64,000 nucleotides of DNA from an uncultured bacterium (lineage in GTDB: Bacteria > Acidobacteriota > Aminicenantia > Aminicenantales > CALLJL01). Position numbers and translations under genes: made by a program. The notes beneath the pieces were generated by a model, which did no database searches, was not told where the DNA came from, and was given only the letters and a program-made list of their open reading frames with translations. Positions 27,755 to 36,100 of this stretch are shown one piece after another. The first letter of the stretch is position 1, and each line of letters starts with the position of its first letter. The stretch is from positions 53,307-117,306 of the forward strand of contig CALLJL010000004.1 of assembly GCA_938092135.1 (NCBI GenBank). The letters run 5' to 3'.

Positions 27755-27845
27755 TTTACCTCCTTGGCTCCTCTAATAATAATTAATTAATTCTCAATCT
27801 CTAAGCAACTTCTTTCTTTTTGAAGAGCAAATATTTATTTTGATG

Positions 27846-27877
27846 TTGACAAAAATTTTATTAAATTTCAATATAAG
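27846..27877 (+). promoter_or_regulatory. Candidate promoter of the small exported protein gene
   Basis: TTGACA at 27846-27851 and TATAAG at 27872-27877, 9 bases before the ATG at 27887. The spacer would be 20 bases, long for a sigma-70 promoter, so the exact -10 choice is uncertain. The ATG lacks a ribosome binding site, as at other leaderless candidates. Confidence 0.35.
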
Positions 27878-27886
27878 AATAGGAAA

Positions 27887-28522
27887 ATGAAAAGGTGTTG
27901 GATTTTAAAACAAATAATTTATTTAGCTTTATTTTTGCCCTTATTTTCACGAGATGGTTTTGCTTTAACTACCTCGTCCCTTTTTATTGATTTAGCCAGG
28001 GTTATGTCGGGTCAGAAAGGCTGGCAAGAAGCTTGGGCAGCCGGTTTTGGCGTCTCTTTCCCTATCACTTCTAATTCAGCCTTCTTCCTTAACTTTAACC
28101 GCTGGCGATTTGAAATTTCTGGCCGCGACAACCGGCTTTTGGGAGGAAGATTGACTCTATCGCCCTTGAGCGCCGGATTTTACTTTTTAATTCTACCCCG
28201 CAAAGTTATTTCACCCTTATCCTCCTTAGGAACAGGCTATTTCTTTTCGCAATATCACTTCGATCAAAAAGATATCGTCACCATTCCTGAAATAATTAAA
28301 ATAACCAAAAAAATTAATGGCCATTTTAGCTGGCAAACTGGAGCTGGTTTGAGATTACAATTAATAAAGCGAGCTTACTTTTGGTTTTTAATCGAGCGCT
28401 ATCAAACTTCTTTATCCATAGAGACAACTATTGTTGATCTCAATCTTGGAACAAAAAAATATATAGAAAACTTCAAGTTCACTCCCTTTCTATATAGGGT
28501 AGGACTGCAACTAAATATTTAA
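27887..28522 (+). CDS. Exported protein of unknown function, possible small beta-barrel
   Basis: A 211-residue protein that I do not recognise. A signal peptide ends near residue 26 (RDGFALTTS). The remainder alternates aromatic/hydrophobic and polar residues with turns (SAGFYFLILPRK, GTGYFFSQYHF, AYFWFLIERYQTS) and ends in FTPFLYRVGLQLNI, a pattern resembling an outer-membrane beta strand with a late aromatic residue. This suggests an OmpW-size barrel or a lipocalin-like fold, but only as inference. It is monocistronic, divergent from the M20 gene and convergent with the DUF362 gene. The 225 bp after it are AT-rich with no clear terminator. Confidence 0.6.
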   Translation: MKRCWILKQIIYLALFLPLFSRDGFALTTSSLFIDLARVMSGQKGWQEAWAAGFGVSFPITSNSAFFLNFNRWRFEISGRDNRLLGGRLTLSPLSAGFYFLILPRKVISPLSSLGTGYFFSQYHFDQKDIVTIPEIIKITKKINGHFSWQTGAGLRLQLIKRAYFWFLIERYQTSLSIETTIVDLNLGTKKYIENFKFTPFLYRVGLQLNI

Positions 28523-28747
28523 TTTTTATAATTTTTCATTTTTTAAAATTATCCTAATGTTATAATCTAAATTCCTAAATTCTTATTCCTTTTTATAAAG
28601 TAAAATTTTTTTATTTAGAAAATTTAAGCCTCTTTATAAAAATGAAGGGAAATAAAAAACAAAAGGCAATTAAAGTTTTTTGAGGCATTGATAATTTTCA
28701 TTTCTAAAAATTTAGTTATTAAGAGACTATAGAGAAAGGGCGGTTCT

Positions 28748-29920
28748 TCAGGAAACAAGGGAGCGCGTCCGATGCCAAAGACTTGCGGCCACCCGGATGA
28801 TTCGGCCAGCCGGTTTCTGCTTAAGCTTAATTGAATTATAGGCACAGCTTTCATGACAACATAAACAATGAAGACATTTCTTTTCATCTATCTTGGCTTT
28901 CTGCTCGACCATTTTTACAGCAGCTACGGGACAGGCCCGTTGACAATCGCCGCAGCCAATACATATTTCCCTTTTTATTTGAGGAATAAAAGCCAGTTGT
29001 TCTTGGAGATAAGCATATAGAAAAGAGGGCAGATAACGTCGAAAAAGGCCAACGGCAATGGCCGAAAGTTTAAAATCGGGAACAATAACTTCTTTAAGTT
29101 TTTCGCCTTCAATTTTAATCAAGCTAAGTTTTCCCACGCCCAAGCCACGACGATGGCTTTGCCAGGTAGTAAAGACATCAGTTGGCTCCAGGCCGATTAT
29201 TTTACCAGCGACAGCGTCAAGGGCAACGGCATCCTGGCTAGCCAAAATAAGATTGAGATTTTTGGGATTACCAGAAGAGGGCCCCTCTCCCTCCATGGCC
29301 ACAATAGCATCCATAATATTTAAATCAGGCTTTCTTATATTGAAGATATCAACCAAAGCTCTTGAAAAATCCTCATTCCAAATGTGTTCTCGATGACATT
29401 TAAGTCTTAAACCATGAGGGATAAGTCCAAACATGTTTTTAATTGCTCCGGTATAAATGGTAAAAGAATGGGTTTTGAGCTTGGGAAGATTGATCAAAAC
29501 ATCAGCTTCTAGAGCTTCCCGAGAAAAAAGAATTTTATCAATAACTTCACCTTCAACATCAACCTCTTTAAAGCCTTTATCTTTTATATTAGTGAGTTCA
29601 ACCTCAAACTCCTTAAGCGCCTCTTTTAGACCACAGAAAACAAAGGGATCTCCCCGCCTTTTATCCACATCATCACCGCAAGCAATGGAAACATTCCAAT
29701 TTCGGAGATATTCAACGACGCTGCGAACAAAAAGGGGGTGAGTATAAATGCCTCTTTCTACAGGAGAAAAGGGTGAAAGTAGATTTATTTTAATAAAAAC
29801 TTTTACCTTCCCTCGCAGAAGAGAATCTATTCCCTTAATAAAGGAGCAGGCTTTTTCTATGGCTGAAGAAATAGTTGTTGGTTCATAGGCGTCGGCTCTT
29901 ACAACTGATACCAAAGCCAT
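28748..29920 (-). CDS. DUF362 protein with two 4Fe-4S clusters
   Basis: A 390-residue protein. The N-terminal 290 residues are DUF362 (VFIKINLLSPF, INLPKLKTHSFTIYTGAIKNMFG, LILASQDAVALDAVAGKIIGL). The C terminus carries a bacterial two-cluster ferredoxin domain, CIGCGDCQRACPVA and CLHCLCCHESCAY. The second motif has an extra Cys and CHESCAY instead of the usual CPxxA. Function of the family is unknown. A redox or corrinoid-reactivation role has been suggested for some members. There is no signal peptide. The start follows a TTGTTT-17-TAAAAT promoter by 12 bases. Confidence 0.85.
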   Translation of the reverse strand: MALVSVVRADAYEPTTISSAIEKACSFIKGIDSLLRGKVKVFIKINLLSPFSPVERGIYTHPLFVRSVVEYLRNWNVSIACGDDVDKRRGDPFVFCGLKEALKEFEVELTNIKDKGFKEVDVEGEVIDKILFSREALEADVLINLPKLKTHSFTIYTGAIKNMFGLIPHGLRLKCHREHIWNEDFSRALVDIFNIRKPDLNIMDAIVAMEGEGPSSGNPKNLNLILASQDAVALDAVAGKIIGLEPTDVFTTWQSHRRGLGVGKLSLIKIEGEKLKEVIVPDFKLSAIAVGLFRRYLPSFLYAYLQEQLAFIPQIKREICIGCGDCQRACPVAAVKMVEQKAKIDEKKCLHCLCCHESCAYNSIKLKQKPAGRIIRVAASLWHRTRSLVS

Positions 29921-29932
29921 AAGCGTCCGTTA

Positions 29933-29961
29933 ATTTTAGCTAGCCATTAATAAAAAAACAA
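29933..29961 (-). promoter_or_regulatory. Promoter of the DUF362 gene, near-leaderless
   Basis: Minus strand TTGTTT (29961-29956), 17 bases, TAAAAT (29938-29933), then 12 bases to the ATG at 29920. The predicted leader is about 5 bases. GGACG lies near the start but is a poor ribosome binding site. Confidence 0.55.
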
Positions 29962-30129
29962 TCAATTAGATAATATAAATTTAAGGCAAATTTTTTAAAT
30001 TCAAGTCATCCCTTTTTAGGTAGCCTATTTCAAAATCAAGTTCTTCTAAGTAAAGTCAAAATTCCACCTTGAATTCCCCAAAATTAATTTGATATGACTT
30101 AAACAAAATCTAATGGAAAGGAGTCACCG

Positions 30130-31443
30130 ATGAATTGGCGAATTAATAGACGCAATTTTCTAAAAGGCCTTGGTCTGGCCTTAGGTAGTTTGGAGTTTCT
30201 TAACCTAAGAAAATCAGCTGAAAGCAGCCCCCTTGAGCTTAAATTAAAAGAGGTTGAAGATGTTGATCCTGTGGAGCTAGCTAAAGATGAAAGCTTCTGG
30301 TTTCATGTTCAAGAAGCCTTTGATGTTGATCGTAGCCTAGTTAATTTAAATAATGGTGGCGTACACCCTGCGCCTCGCCTAGTAATGCAGTCTTTACATC
30401 GCTATCTTGATTTCGCCAATGCTGCCCCAACTGTTAATTCATGGGGTTATATCAGAGCCCGTCGTGAATATATTCGTCAAAAAATAGCCGAAACTTTTGG
30501 CTGTACCCCTGAAGAAATAGCTATCACTCGAAATGTGACCGAAAGCCTTCAAATTGCTCTCTTGGGGATTGACCTTAAACCTGGTGATGAAATCATCACC
30601 ACCACCCACGATTACCCTTCGATGAAAAATGCTCTTTTTCAAAGAGAAAAAAGAGAGGGCATCAAGGTTAAGCTTGTCTCATTTCCTTATCCAGCCCAAA
30701 ATAAACAGCAGCTAATTGATTGTTTTAGCCAGAACATAACTTCCCGAACCAAAATGATTCTGGTCTGTCACATTACCAATTTGACTGGACAGATTTTTCC
30801 AGTACGAGAAATATGTCAACTAGCTAGAGAAAGGAATATAGAAGTCGTTATAGATGGGGCCCATTCTTTCGGTCATTTTGTTTATCAGCAAAAAGATCTC
30901 GATTGCGATATTTATGGAGGCAATCTTCATAAGTGGATGATGGCGCCTATTGGCACAGGTTTTCTTTATGTTAAAAAAGAAAAAATAAGTAAAATCTGGC
31001 CCCTCTTTCCTTCACCCGATCCTCAGGGAGACGATATTCGTAAATTTGAACACTACGGTACCCACCCTGAACCTATCTGGCTAGCCATAGGCGAAGCTTT
31101 AACCTTCCATCATATCCTGGGTCCGAAGAGAAAAGAGGAGAGGTTGCGTTATCTTAAAAATTATTGGGCCGAAAAACTGGCTAAATTTCCAAAGGTTAAA
31201 ATCCTTACTTCCTTTGATCGAGAGATGTCCTGTGGCCTAGCGTCTTTTACCGTTGAGGGCTTCGATATGAGCCGTCTTGCTCAAATATTAATGGATAAAC
31301 ATCGAATTCACACGACCGCCGGAGTTTTGCCTGAAGGGATTCCCTTCATGCGAATTACGCCCTCCATTTATACTACTCTTAGTGAACTTGATTACTTCCT
31401 TGAAGTCGTTAGCCATTATATTCAGTCAGGTCTTCCAGCTTAA
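30130..31443 (+). CDS. Tat-exported class V aminotransferase-like PLP enzyme (isopenicillin-N epimerase type)
   Basis: A 437-residue protein beginning with a twin-arginine motif (RRNFLKGLGLALG, residues 7-19). The catalytic part resembles isopenicillin-N epimerase and SufS-like enzymes: VNLNNGGVHPAPR, SWGYIRARREYIRQ, the acidic cofactor site VVIDGAHSFG, and PLP Lys268 in GGNLHKWMMAPIGTGF. Tat export would let the protein fold around PLP before transport. The reaction is unknown. AAAGGAG stands upstream. Next on the strand is a Tat-tagged radical SAM protein and an exported glycosidase. Confidence 0.87.
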   Translation: MNWRINRRNFLKGLGLALGSLEFLNLRKSAESSPLELKLKEVEDVDPVELAKDESFWFHVQEAFDVDRSLVNLNNGGVHPAPRLVMQSLHRYLDFANAAPTVNSWGYIRARREYIRQKIAETFGCTPEEIAITRNVTESLQIALLGIDLKPGDEIITTTHDYPSMKNALFQREKREGIKVKLVSFPYPAQNKQQLIDCFSQNITSRTKMILVCHITNLTGQIFPVREICQLARERNIEVVIDGAHSFGHFVYQQKDLDCDIYGGNLHKWMMAPIGTGFLYVKKEKISKIWPLFPSPDPQGDDIRKFEHYGTHPEPIWLAIGEALTFHHILGPKRKEERLRYLKNYWAEKLAKFPKVKILTSFDREMSCGLASFTVEGFDMSRLAQILMDKHRIHTTAGVLPEGIPFMRITPSIYTTLSELDYFLEVVSHYIQSGLPA

Positions 31444-31563
31444 TCCTAAAAAAGAAAAGACTGAATAAATGAACCTGATTTTTTGGGAGTAGCCCAAATA
31501 TTTTATTCAAGAGATGAACTTGACAATTAGAAGTAAAAGTATAAATTTATAATTGTTAGGGAA

Positions 31564-32580
31564 ATGAAAAGAAGGGATTTTATAAAGGCCTATCTTTCGG
31601 CCTCTTTTCTTTTTATAACAGGCCGGGAAAAGGACTCAATTAATCAGGTAAGAGAAGGCGAAAAAAAGCTCTACCCATCCTATCTTCAAGCCCTAAGGGA
31701 AGGCTATCTAAAGGAAAGAGTGGAAGCCCTTATGGCCTATTATGAAAGCTGCCATCTCTGTCCGAGAAATTGTCGAGTAAATCGTTTTAAAGGCGAAACT
31801 GGCGTCTGTCGGGCAACAGCTAAAGTTAAAGTATCCAGTGCGTTTCCCCATTTTGGTGAGGAAGCGCCCCTAGTAGGCCGGGCAGGATCAGGTACAATCT
31901 TTTTCTCCAACTGCGGTTTGAGATGTGTTTATTGTCAAAATTATACTATCAGTATTAATGGCGAAGGAGTGGAAATCAGTGATCAACAGTTAGCTGAAAT
32001 TATGCTCAAGGTTCAGGGGTTTGGCTGTCATAATATTAATTTAGTTACCCCCACTCATTATATTCCTAATATTGTTCGAGCTTTGTATTTTGCTTGCCAA
32101 AGAGGCCTGAAAATTCCCCTTGTTTATAACACCGGCGGTTATGATAATCCCGAAATGATTAAACTTCTCGATGGCCTCGTGGATATCTATCTCCCTGATC
32201 TGAAATACAGTGAGCCGTCTCAGGCAGCCAAATATTCAGAGGGAGCCTATAATTATCCTTATTATGCCAAACTGGCGATTAAAGAAATGCATCGACAGGT
32301 GGGTGACCTGGTGGTCGATGAAAAAGGAGTGGCTAAAAGAGGGTTACTCCTTAGACACTTGGTTTTACCCAATAATGTATCAGGCCCAAAGGAAGTAATT
32401 CGTTTTATTGCCGAGGAGCTTTCGCCAACAACTTATGTTAATCTAATGGACCAATACAGACCCGAACATAGGGCCCATGAATTTCCGGCTATCGCGAGAC
32501 GGTTGAAAAGGGAGGAATTTCAAGAGGCCTTGAAATGGGCTCGCCAGTATGGGCTGAAAAGGCTAAGTCGCTCCTTTTAA
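31564..32580 (+). CDS. Radical SAM protein (PflX/COG1313 type) with a Tat-like signal
   Basis: A 338-residue protein related to pyruvate formate-lyase activating enzymes. The radical SAM cluster motif is SNCGLRCVYCQN (Cys117, 121, 124). Four further Cys (63, 66, 70, 82, in CHLCPRNC and GVC) may hold a second metal centre. The N terminus reads MKRRDFIKAYLSASFLF, a Tat-like twin-arginine signal, odd for an enzyme that needs cytoplasmic SAM and reductant. A TATAAT at 31548-31553 lies 10 bases before the ATG, and TTGACA is at 31520, though that spacing is too wide. The neighbouring aminotransferase is also Tat-tagged. The substrate is unknown. Confidence 0.85.
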   Translation: MKRRDFIKAYLSASFLFITGREKDSINQVREGEKKLYPSYLQALREGYLKERVEALMAYYESCHLCPRNCRVNRFKGETGVCRATAKVKVSSAFPHFGEEAPLVGRAGSGTIFFSNCGLRCVYCQNYTISINGEGVEISDQQLAEIMLKVQGFGCHNINLVTPTHYIPNIVRALYFACQRGLKIPLVYNTGGYDNPEMIKLLDGLVDIYLPDLKYSEPSQAAKYSEGAYNYPYYAKLAIKEMHRQVGDLVVDEKGVAKRGLLLRHLVLPNNVSGPKEVIRFIAEELSPTTYVNLMDQYRPEHRAHEFPAIARRLKREEFQEALKWARQYGLKRLSRSF

Positions 32581-32589
32581 AAAGTCTGT

Positions 32590-32618
32590 TTGATTTCTTT
32601 ATTTAAATCGCTTAGATT
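32590..32618 (+). promoter_or_regulatory. Candidate promoter of the GH63-like gene
   Basis: TTGATT (32590-32595), 17 bases, TAGATT (32613-32618), 15 bases before the ATG at 32634. No ribosome binding site is visible. The match is weak, and the gene could also be read from upstream. Confidence 0.35.
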
Positions 32619-32633
32619 TTTAATCGCCAAAAA

Positions 32634-35006
32634 ATGATTCTAAAGGAAAGGAAAAAGAGAATATTTACTATTTTTTTTCTTATCTTTTTTTCTTTTTTTC
32701 CTTGCCTTAGATCTGAAATTTATTACCCCTGGAAGGAAGTTTATATTGGAGCTCTCGATAATCGAGCCTTGGCTGGGCTTGCTCTGGTAGTCACCTCCAC
32801 TCAGGGCTTTGCTTTTCGCTTTCGACTGAATAAAAATGGGGAAGTAGCTGATAATCTTGACTGGCTTGATCTTGTAGCTGAGGTTGGACCCCATTCGCCT
32901 GATGGTCAGTATGCTCGCATGAGATTCGACGTTTATCTTCCCTTTCAGAAAGGAACTGAGACTCCTCTCTTAATCAAACCGCCTCCTAAAAGTAATACCC
33001 TGACCTTTGAATGGTCAAGACTTGAAGAAAAAACTGTGGTTGGCCGAATAGAAGCCCCAGCTTTTATAAATCTTCACTTGATCCATTATTTTCCCTGGGA
33101 TTTTCATGGGATCTACCGGGCCTTACCCACGGGAGAAGTAATTGGAGAAAGTGGTGGAAACCTAAAACAATATTATCTCCTCTGGACCGATCGTCCCGGC
33201 CTTCCTATCTCTCCCAGTCAAGGAACAGAATTAATTCATTCTTTTTCCATGGACAAAATTTCCACTCTCCATTTTGTCGCTGGAGTAGAAAGCGATCTCG
33301 ATTATCTAATAAAAAAATTATTTCGTTATCGCAATGCCCGAACTATTGATGCCTTTCTTAAAGAAGAAGCTGAACGCTACGAACGAAAAAGGGTTAAAAT
33401 AGAAGGTTTATATGAGGGAGTTCCGGAAGCGATAACTAATAACATATTCTGGACAATTCTTTATCAGGCTGGCTATCATCGTTTCTACTGTCCAGCTGGC
33501 CGAAAATGGATATTTCCTAATGCCAAGGGAGAACCAGACGACTGGACAATTTTTGAATGGGATTCCTTTTTCAATGCTTTAGAAGCCTCAGTAGAAAGCC
33601 TTTTCCATGCCCGCCAAATAATAGAAGCCGTTCTGGAAACTCAATATCCCAACGGTAATATTCCTAATTGGAGAAGTCGGACCAATGGAACACCTGATAG
33701 ATCGCAGCCTCCTATAGGTTCTTATATTGTTCTTAAGCTTTTCCTAAAAACAGGTGATTTCGATTTTCTCCGTCATTGCTATCCCTATCTTCGAACCTGG
33801 CATGCCTTTTGGAAAAACCCAGGTTCATCGGGTTTTCCCCGCCGTGATGGAAATAAAGATGGCTTACTTGAATGGGGTTCTGATGCTGACCTTGTATTGA
33901 CCAGAAAATTTCCTACTTGGGAAGAAGGAGCGAGCGGCAAACAAAGAGCTATGTGGGAAAGTGGCCAGGATGATTTACCTAATTGGGATGATGCTGGTTT
34001 TAATGAAACCACTGGAACCATGACTATGAATTGCCTTGACCTTAATAGCCTTTATGCCCTTGATGCCTGGTCGCTCGCTCAGATTGCCCGTTTTCTCAAG
34101 GAGCCAGAGGCCTATGAAGAATATATGAAGGAATATAATGAAATTCGGGACCTGATCAATAAATATTTATGGAATGAAACTGAAGGCTTTTATTATGATC
34201 GCCACTGGAATGGTCAATTTTCCAAGAGAAAAGCTGCCTCAAATTTTTATCCCCTTTTAGCTAAGATTCCCGATGAGAACAGAGCCCAAAGAATGATTCG
34301 CCATCTTCTTAACCCGAAAGAATTTTGGGGCGATTATGTAATCCCCACTATTTCCCGAGATGATCCGGCTTTCAAGGACCAACAGTACTGGCGAGGAACT
34401 ATTTGGCCACCAACCAATTATCTTATTTATCAGGGTTTGAAAGCTTACGGATTTGATACTGTAGCCGGAGAACTCGCAAAAAAAAGTGCCAGGCTCTTTC
34501 TAAGAGCCTGGAAGACCTATCAGATATGTCCAGAAAATTTTGATTCGAGAACTGGAGAGGCTGGTGGCCAGAAATTTCAAAGTTGGGGTCCGCTTTTCGC
34601 CTTAGTTGCTTTAGAAGAATATCTCGATTTTTCTCCTTGGGAAGGTTTTCGTTTTGGCATGATTTCTCCGGAAAAGGAAGGTAAGCTTTCTCGCCTGGCT
34701 ATTCAGGGGCGCCATTATGAAATTGAGGTTTCTCGAAAAAAAATTTTATTAAAGGAAGAAGGCAGGGAGATCATCAGAGCTAATGGTCCGGCTGTTTTCA
34801 GACAATTCTTATATTCAGACAGTGAGGTTTCTTTTAACCTTAATACCCTAAAAGAGAGAAAAATAAAAATTAACTTTATTAAAAAGGGAAAATATCAATT
34901 GATGATAGATAATGTTGTCCAGCAGGTTTTCCGGGGAAATGAAGTCAGCTTTAATATCCCCGCTGGTAATCATTCGGTTTCAATCTTTCTTCTTGAAGAA
35001 GATTGA
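32634..35006 (+). CDS. Exported GH63/MGH1-like glycoside hydrolase
   Basis: A 790-residue protein with an N-terminal signal peptide (hydrophobic 11-25). A beta-rich N-terminal domain (about 30-240) is followed by an (alpha/alpha)6-barrel with glucosidase features: WDSFFNALEASVES, TQYPNGNIPNWRSRTNGT, DRSQPPIGSYIVLKLF, GFNETTGTMTMNCLDLNSLYALDAWSL and YWRGTIWPPTNYLIYQGLK. These resemble GH63 and mannosylglycerate hydrolase-like (MGH1) enzymes that release glucose or mannose from oligosaccharides. A short beta domain ends the protein. It likely acts in the periplasm on imported oligosaccharides. The exact specificity is open. Confidence 0.85.
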   Translation: MILKERKKRIFTIFFLIFFSFFPCLRSEIYYPWKEVYIGALDNRALAGLALVVTSTQGFAFRFRLNKNGEVADNLDWLDLVAEVGPHSPDGQYARMRFDVYLPFQKGTETPLLIKPPPKSNTLTFEWSRLEEKTVVGRIEAPAFINLHLIHYFPWDFHGIYRALPTGEVIGESGGNLKQYYLLWTDRPGLPISPSQGTELIHSFSMDKISTLHFVAGVESDLDYLIKKLFRYRNARTIDAFLKEEAERYERKRVKIEGLYEGVPEAITNNIFWTILYQAGYHRFYCPAGRKWIFPNAKGEPDDWTIFEWDSFFNALEASVESLFHARQIIEAVLETQYPNGNIPNWRSRTNGTPDRSQPPIGSYIVLKLFLKTGDFDFLRHCYPYLRTWHAFWKNPGSSGFPRRDGNKDGLLEWGSDADLVLTRKFPTWEEGASGKQRAMWESGQDDLPNWDDAGFNETTGTMTMNCLDLNSLYALDAWSLAQIARFLKEPEAYEEYMKEYNEIRDLINKYLWNETEGFYYDRHWNGQFSKRKAASNFYPLLAKIPDENRAQRMIRHLLNPKEFWGDYVIPTISRDDPAFKDQQYWRGTIWPPTNYLIYQGLKAYGFDTVAGELAKKSARLFLRAWKTYQICPENFDSRTGEAGGQKFQSWGPLFALVALEEYLDFSPWEGFRFGMISPEKEGKLSRLAIQGRHYEIEVSRKKILLKEEGREIIRANGPAVFRQFLYSDSEVSFNLNTLKERKIKINFIKKGKYQLMIDNVVQQVFRGNEVSFNIPAGNHSVSIFLLEED
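34478..34511 (-). terminator. Intrinsic-terminator-like element, antisense inside the GH63-like gene
   Basis: A perfect 10-bp inverted repeat (CCAGGCTCTT at 34489-34498, AAGAGCCTGG at 34502-34511, 3-base loop). Read on the minus strand it is followed after 3 bases by a run of eight T (34485-34478). This has the form of a rho-independent terminator for antisense transcription. It could equally be a coincidence of coding sequence. Confidence 0.4.
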
Positions 35007-35146
35007 TAAATCGGTACCGAATTATTCAAGTTTTAAATTTTGAATTTTTTATGATTAAAAAAATTTTTTATTGATCCATAAAAATTTGAGCTAATTATTA
35101 AAAAGCAGGTCCAAAAAAATTTTTAAACAAATAAACTTAGCTTAAT

Positions 35147-35944
35147 TTAAACTCCTTTAACCGCTCTTTTTAAAGTATCGCCTCTTAAACCCTGTCTTAA
35201 GGCTTCAACAGCCAAAATCTCTTCCGGTGGAATATTTCCAAGATTAACATTACAGCCAAGACGAAGAATTAAATCCTGCTGTTGATTTTTTAAAGGCGCT
35301 TCCCATATCAAAACATCAGGATCACCTATAGCTTCAATAATTTCTTCAAGCTCGGCCATTTTCGTTTTTCCTTCCTGGTCAAAAATGCCAACGCCGCGCC
35401 CAGCTTCTCGAGCCTCAATAATTACTTTAAAAGCTCCATTCGCCAAGTCTTGCTTGGCCTGGTCAATAAGAAAGGATAGGGGAGGGGCTTCCTTAGGGTC
35501 TTTTTTGCCCACTTCAGAAATAACCATGAATCCCCTTTTCAAACATTCCTTAATTATTTCCTCTCGAAGTAAAGGAGAAATATCCAAAGTGCCATCGGAA
35601 ACTTCAATCGCTGTAAAGCCTAATTCTTGAGCCCGGTCTAAATAGGCTTTGAATCGATTCTGCCAAATGGCAACTTCAAGAAAAGTTCCTCCCGGCATAA
35701 TTTTTATTTTAGCTTGATTAAGGAGTTTGTTTTTTTGTCTGATAAGATCGTAATCATAGAAAGCTGAAGTTCCAAAAGTCAGCTTGATAATATCTACATA
35801 GTCTCCAGCAGTGCTTATGAGTTCTTTGGTCTGATTCAAGCCAAGTCCTTTGTCAATGACCATGGTCAGGCCAACCTTTCTTGGCTTGGTACTTCTTCCC
35901 TTGACCGGAGGTTCAATCACTCCCTCCCAGGCTTTCGGCTTCAT
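35147..35944 (-). CDS. comA: Phosphosulfolactate synthase (ComA family)
   Basis: A 265-residue TIM-barrel enzyme of the ComA family, which adds sulfite to phosphoenolpyruvate to make (2R)-phosphosulfolactate. This is the first committed step of one coenzyme M pathway and of sulfolactate synthesis in Bacillus. Family features are KPRKVGLTMVIDKGLGL, DYVDIIKLTFGTSAFYD, MPGGTFLEVAIWQ, AIEVSDGTLDI, EAREAGRGVGIFD and DVLIWEAPLKNQQ. No comB, comC, comDE or sulfite-related gene lies in the window, so the product's fate is unknown. AAGGAG precedes the start. Confidence 0.9.
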   Translation of the reverse strand: MKPKAWEGVIEPPVKGRSTKPRKVGLTMVIDKGLGLNQTKELISTAGDYVDIIKLTFGTSAFYDYDLIRQKNKLLNQAKIKIMPGGTFLEVAIWQNRFKAYLDRAQELGFTAIEVSDGTLDISPLLREEIIKECLKRGFMVISEVGKKDPKEAPPLSFLIDQAKQDLANGAFKVIIEAREAGRGVGIFDQEGKTKMAELEEIIEAIGDPDVLIWEAPLKNQQQDLILRLGCNVNLGNIPPEEILAVEALRQGLRGDTLKRAVKGV

Positions 35945-36100
35945 CGGTCTTCTCCTTTTTTCAATTCTTATTGATTCTTTACCTCAAATAGCTATTTTAG
36001 GGCACATTCAAAATTTTCTCTTTTTATTTTTCGATTTTTTTAATCTTCCGATCTTGAAATTCCTTTTGGGTTTTAAAAAAAAATTATAAATCAAAATAAA

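Noticed and set aside
28624..28887. 87-codon open frame on the minus strand partly overlapping the DUF362 gene
   Set aside because: It is out of frame with the ferredoxin domain, has no family likeness or ribosome binding site, and has shadow-like composition.
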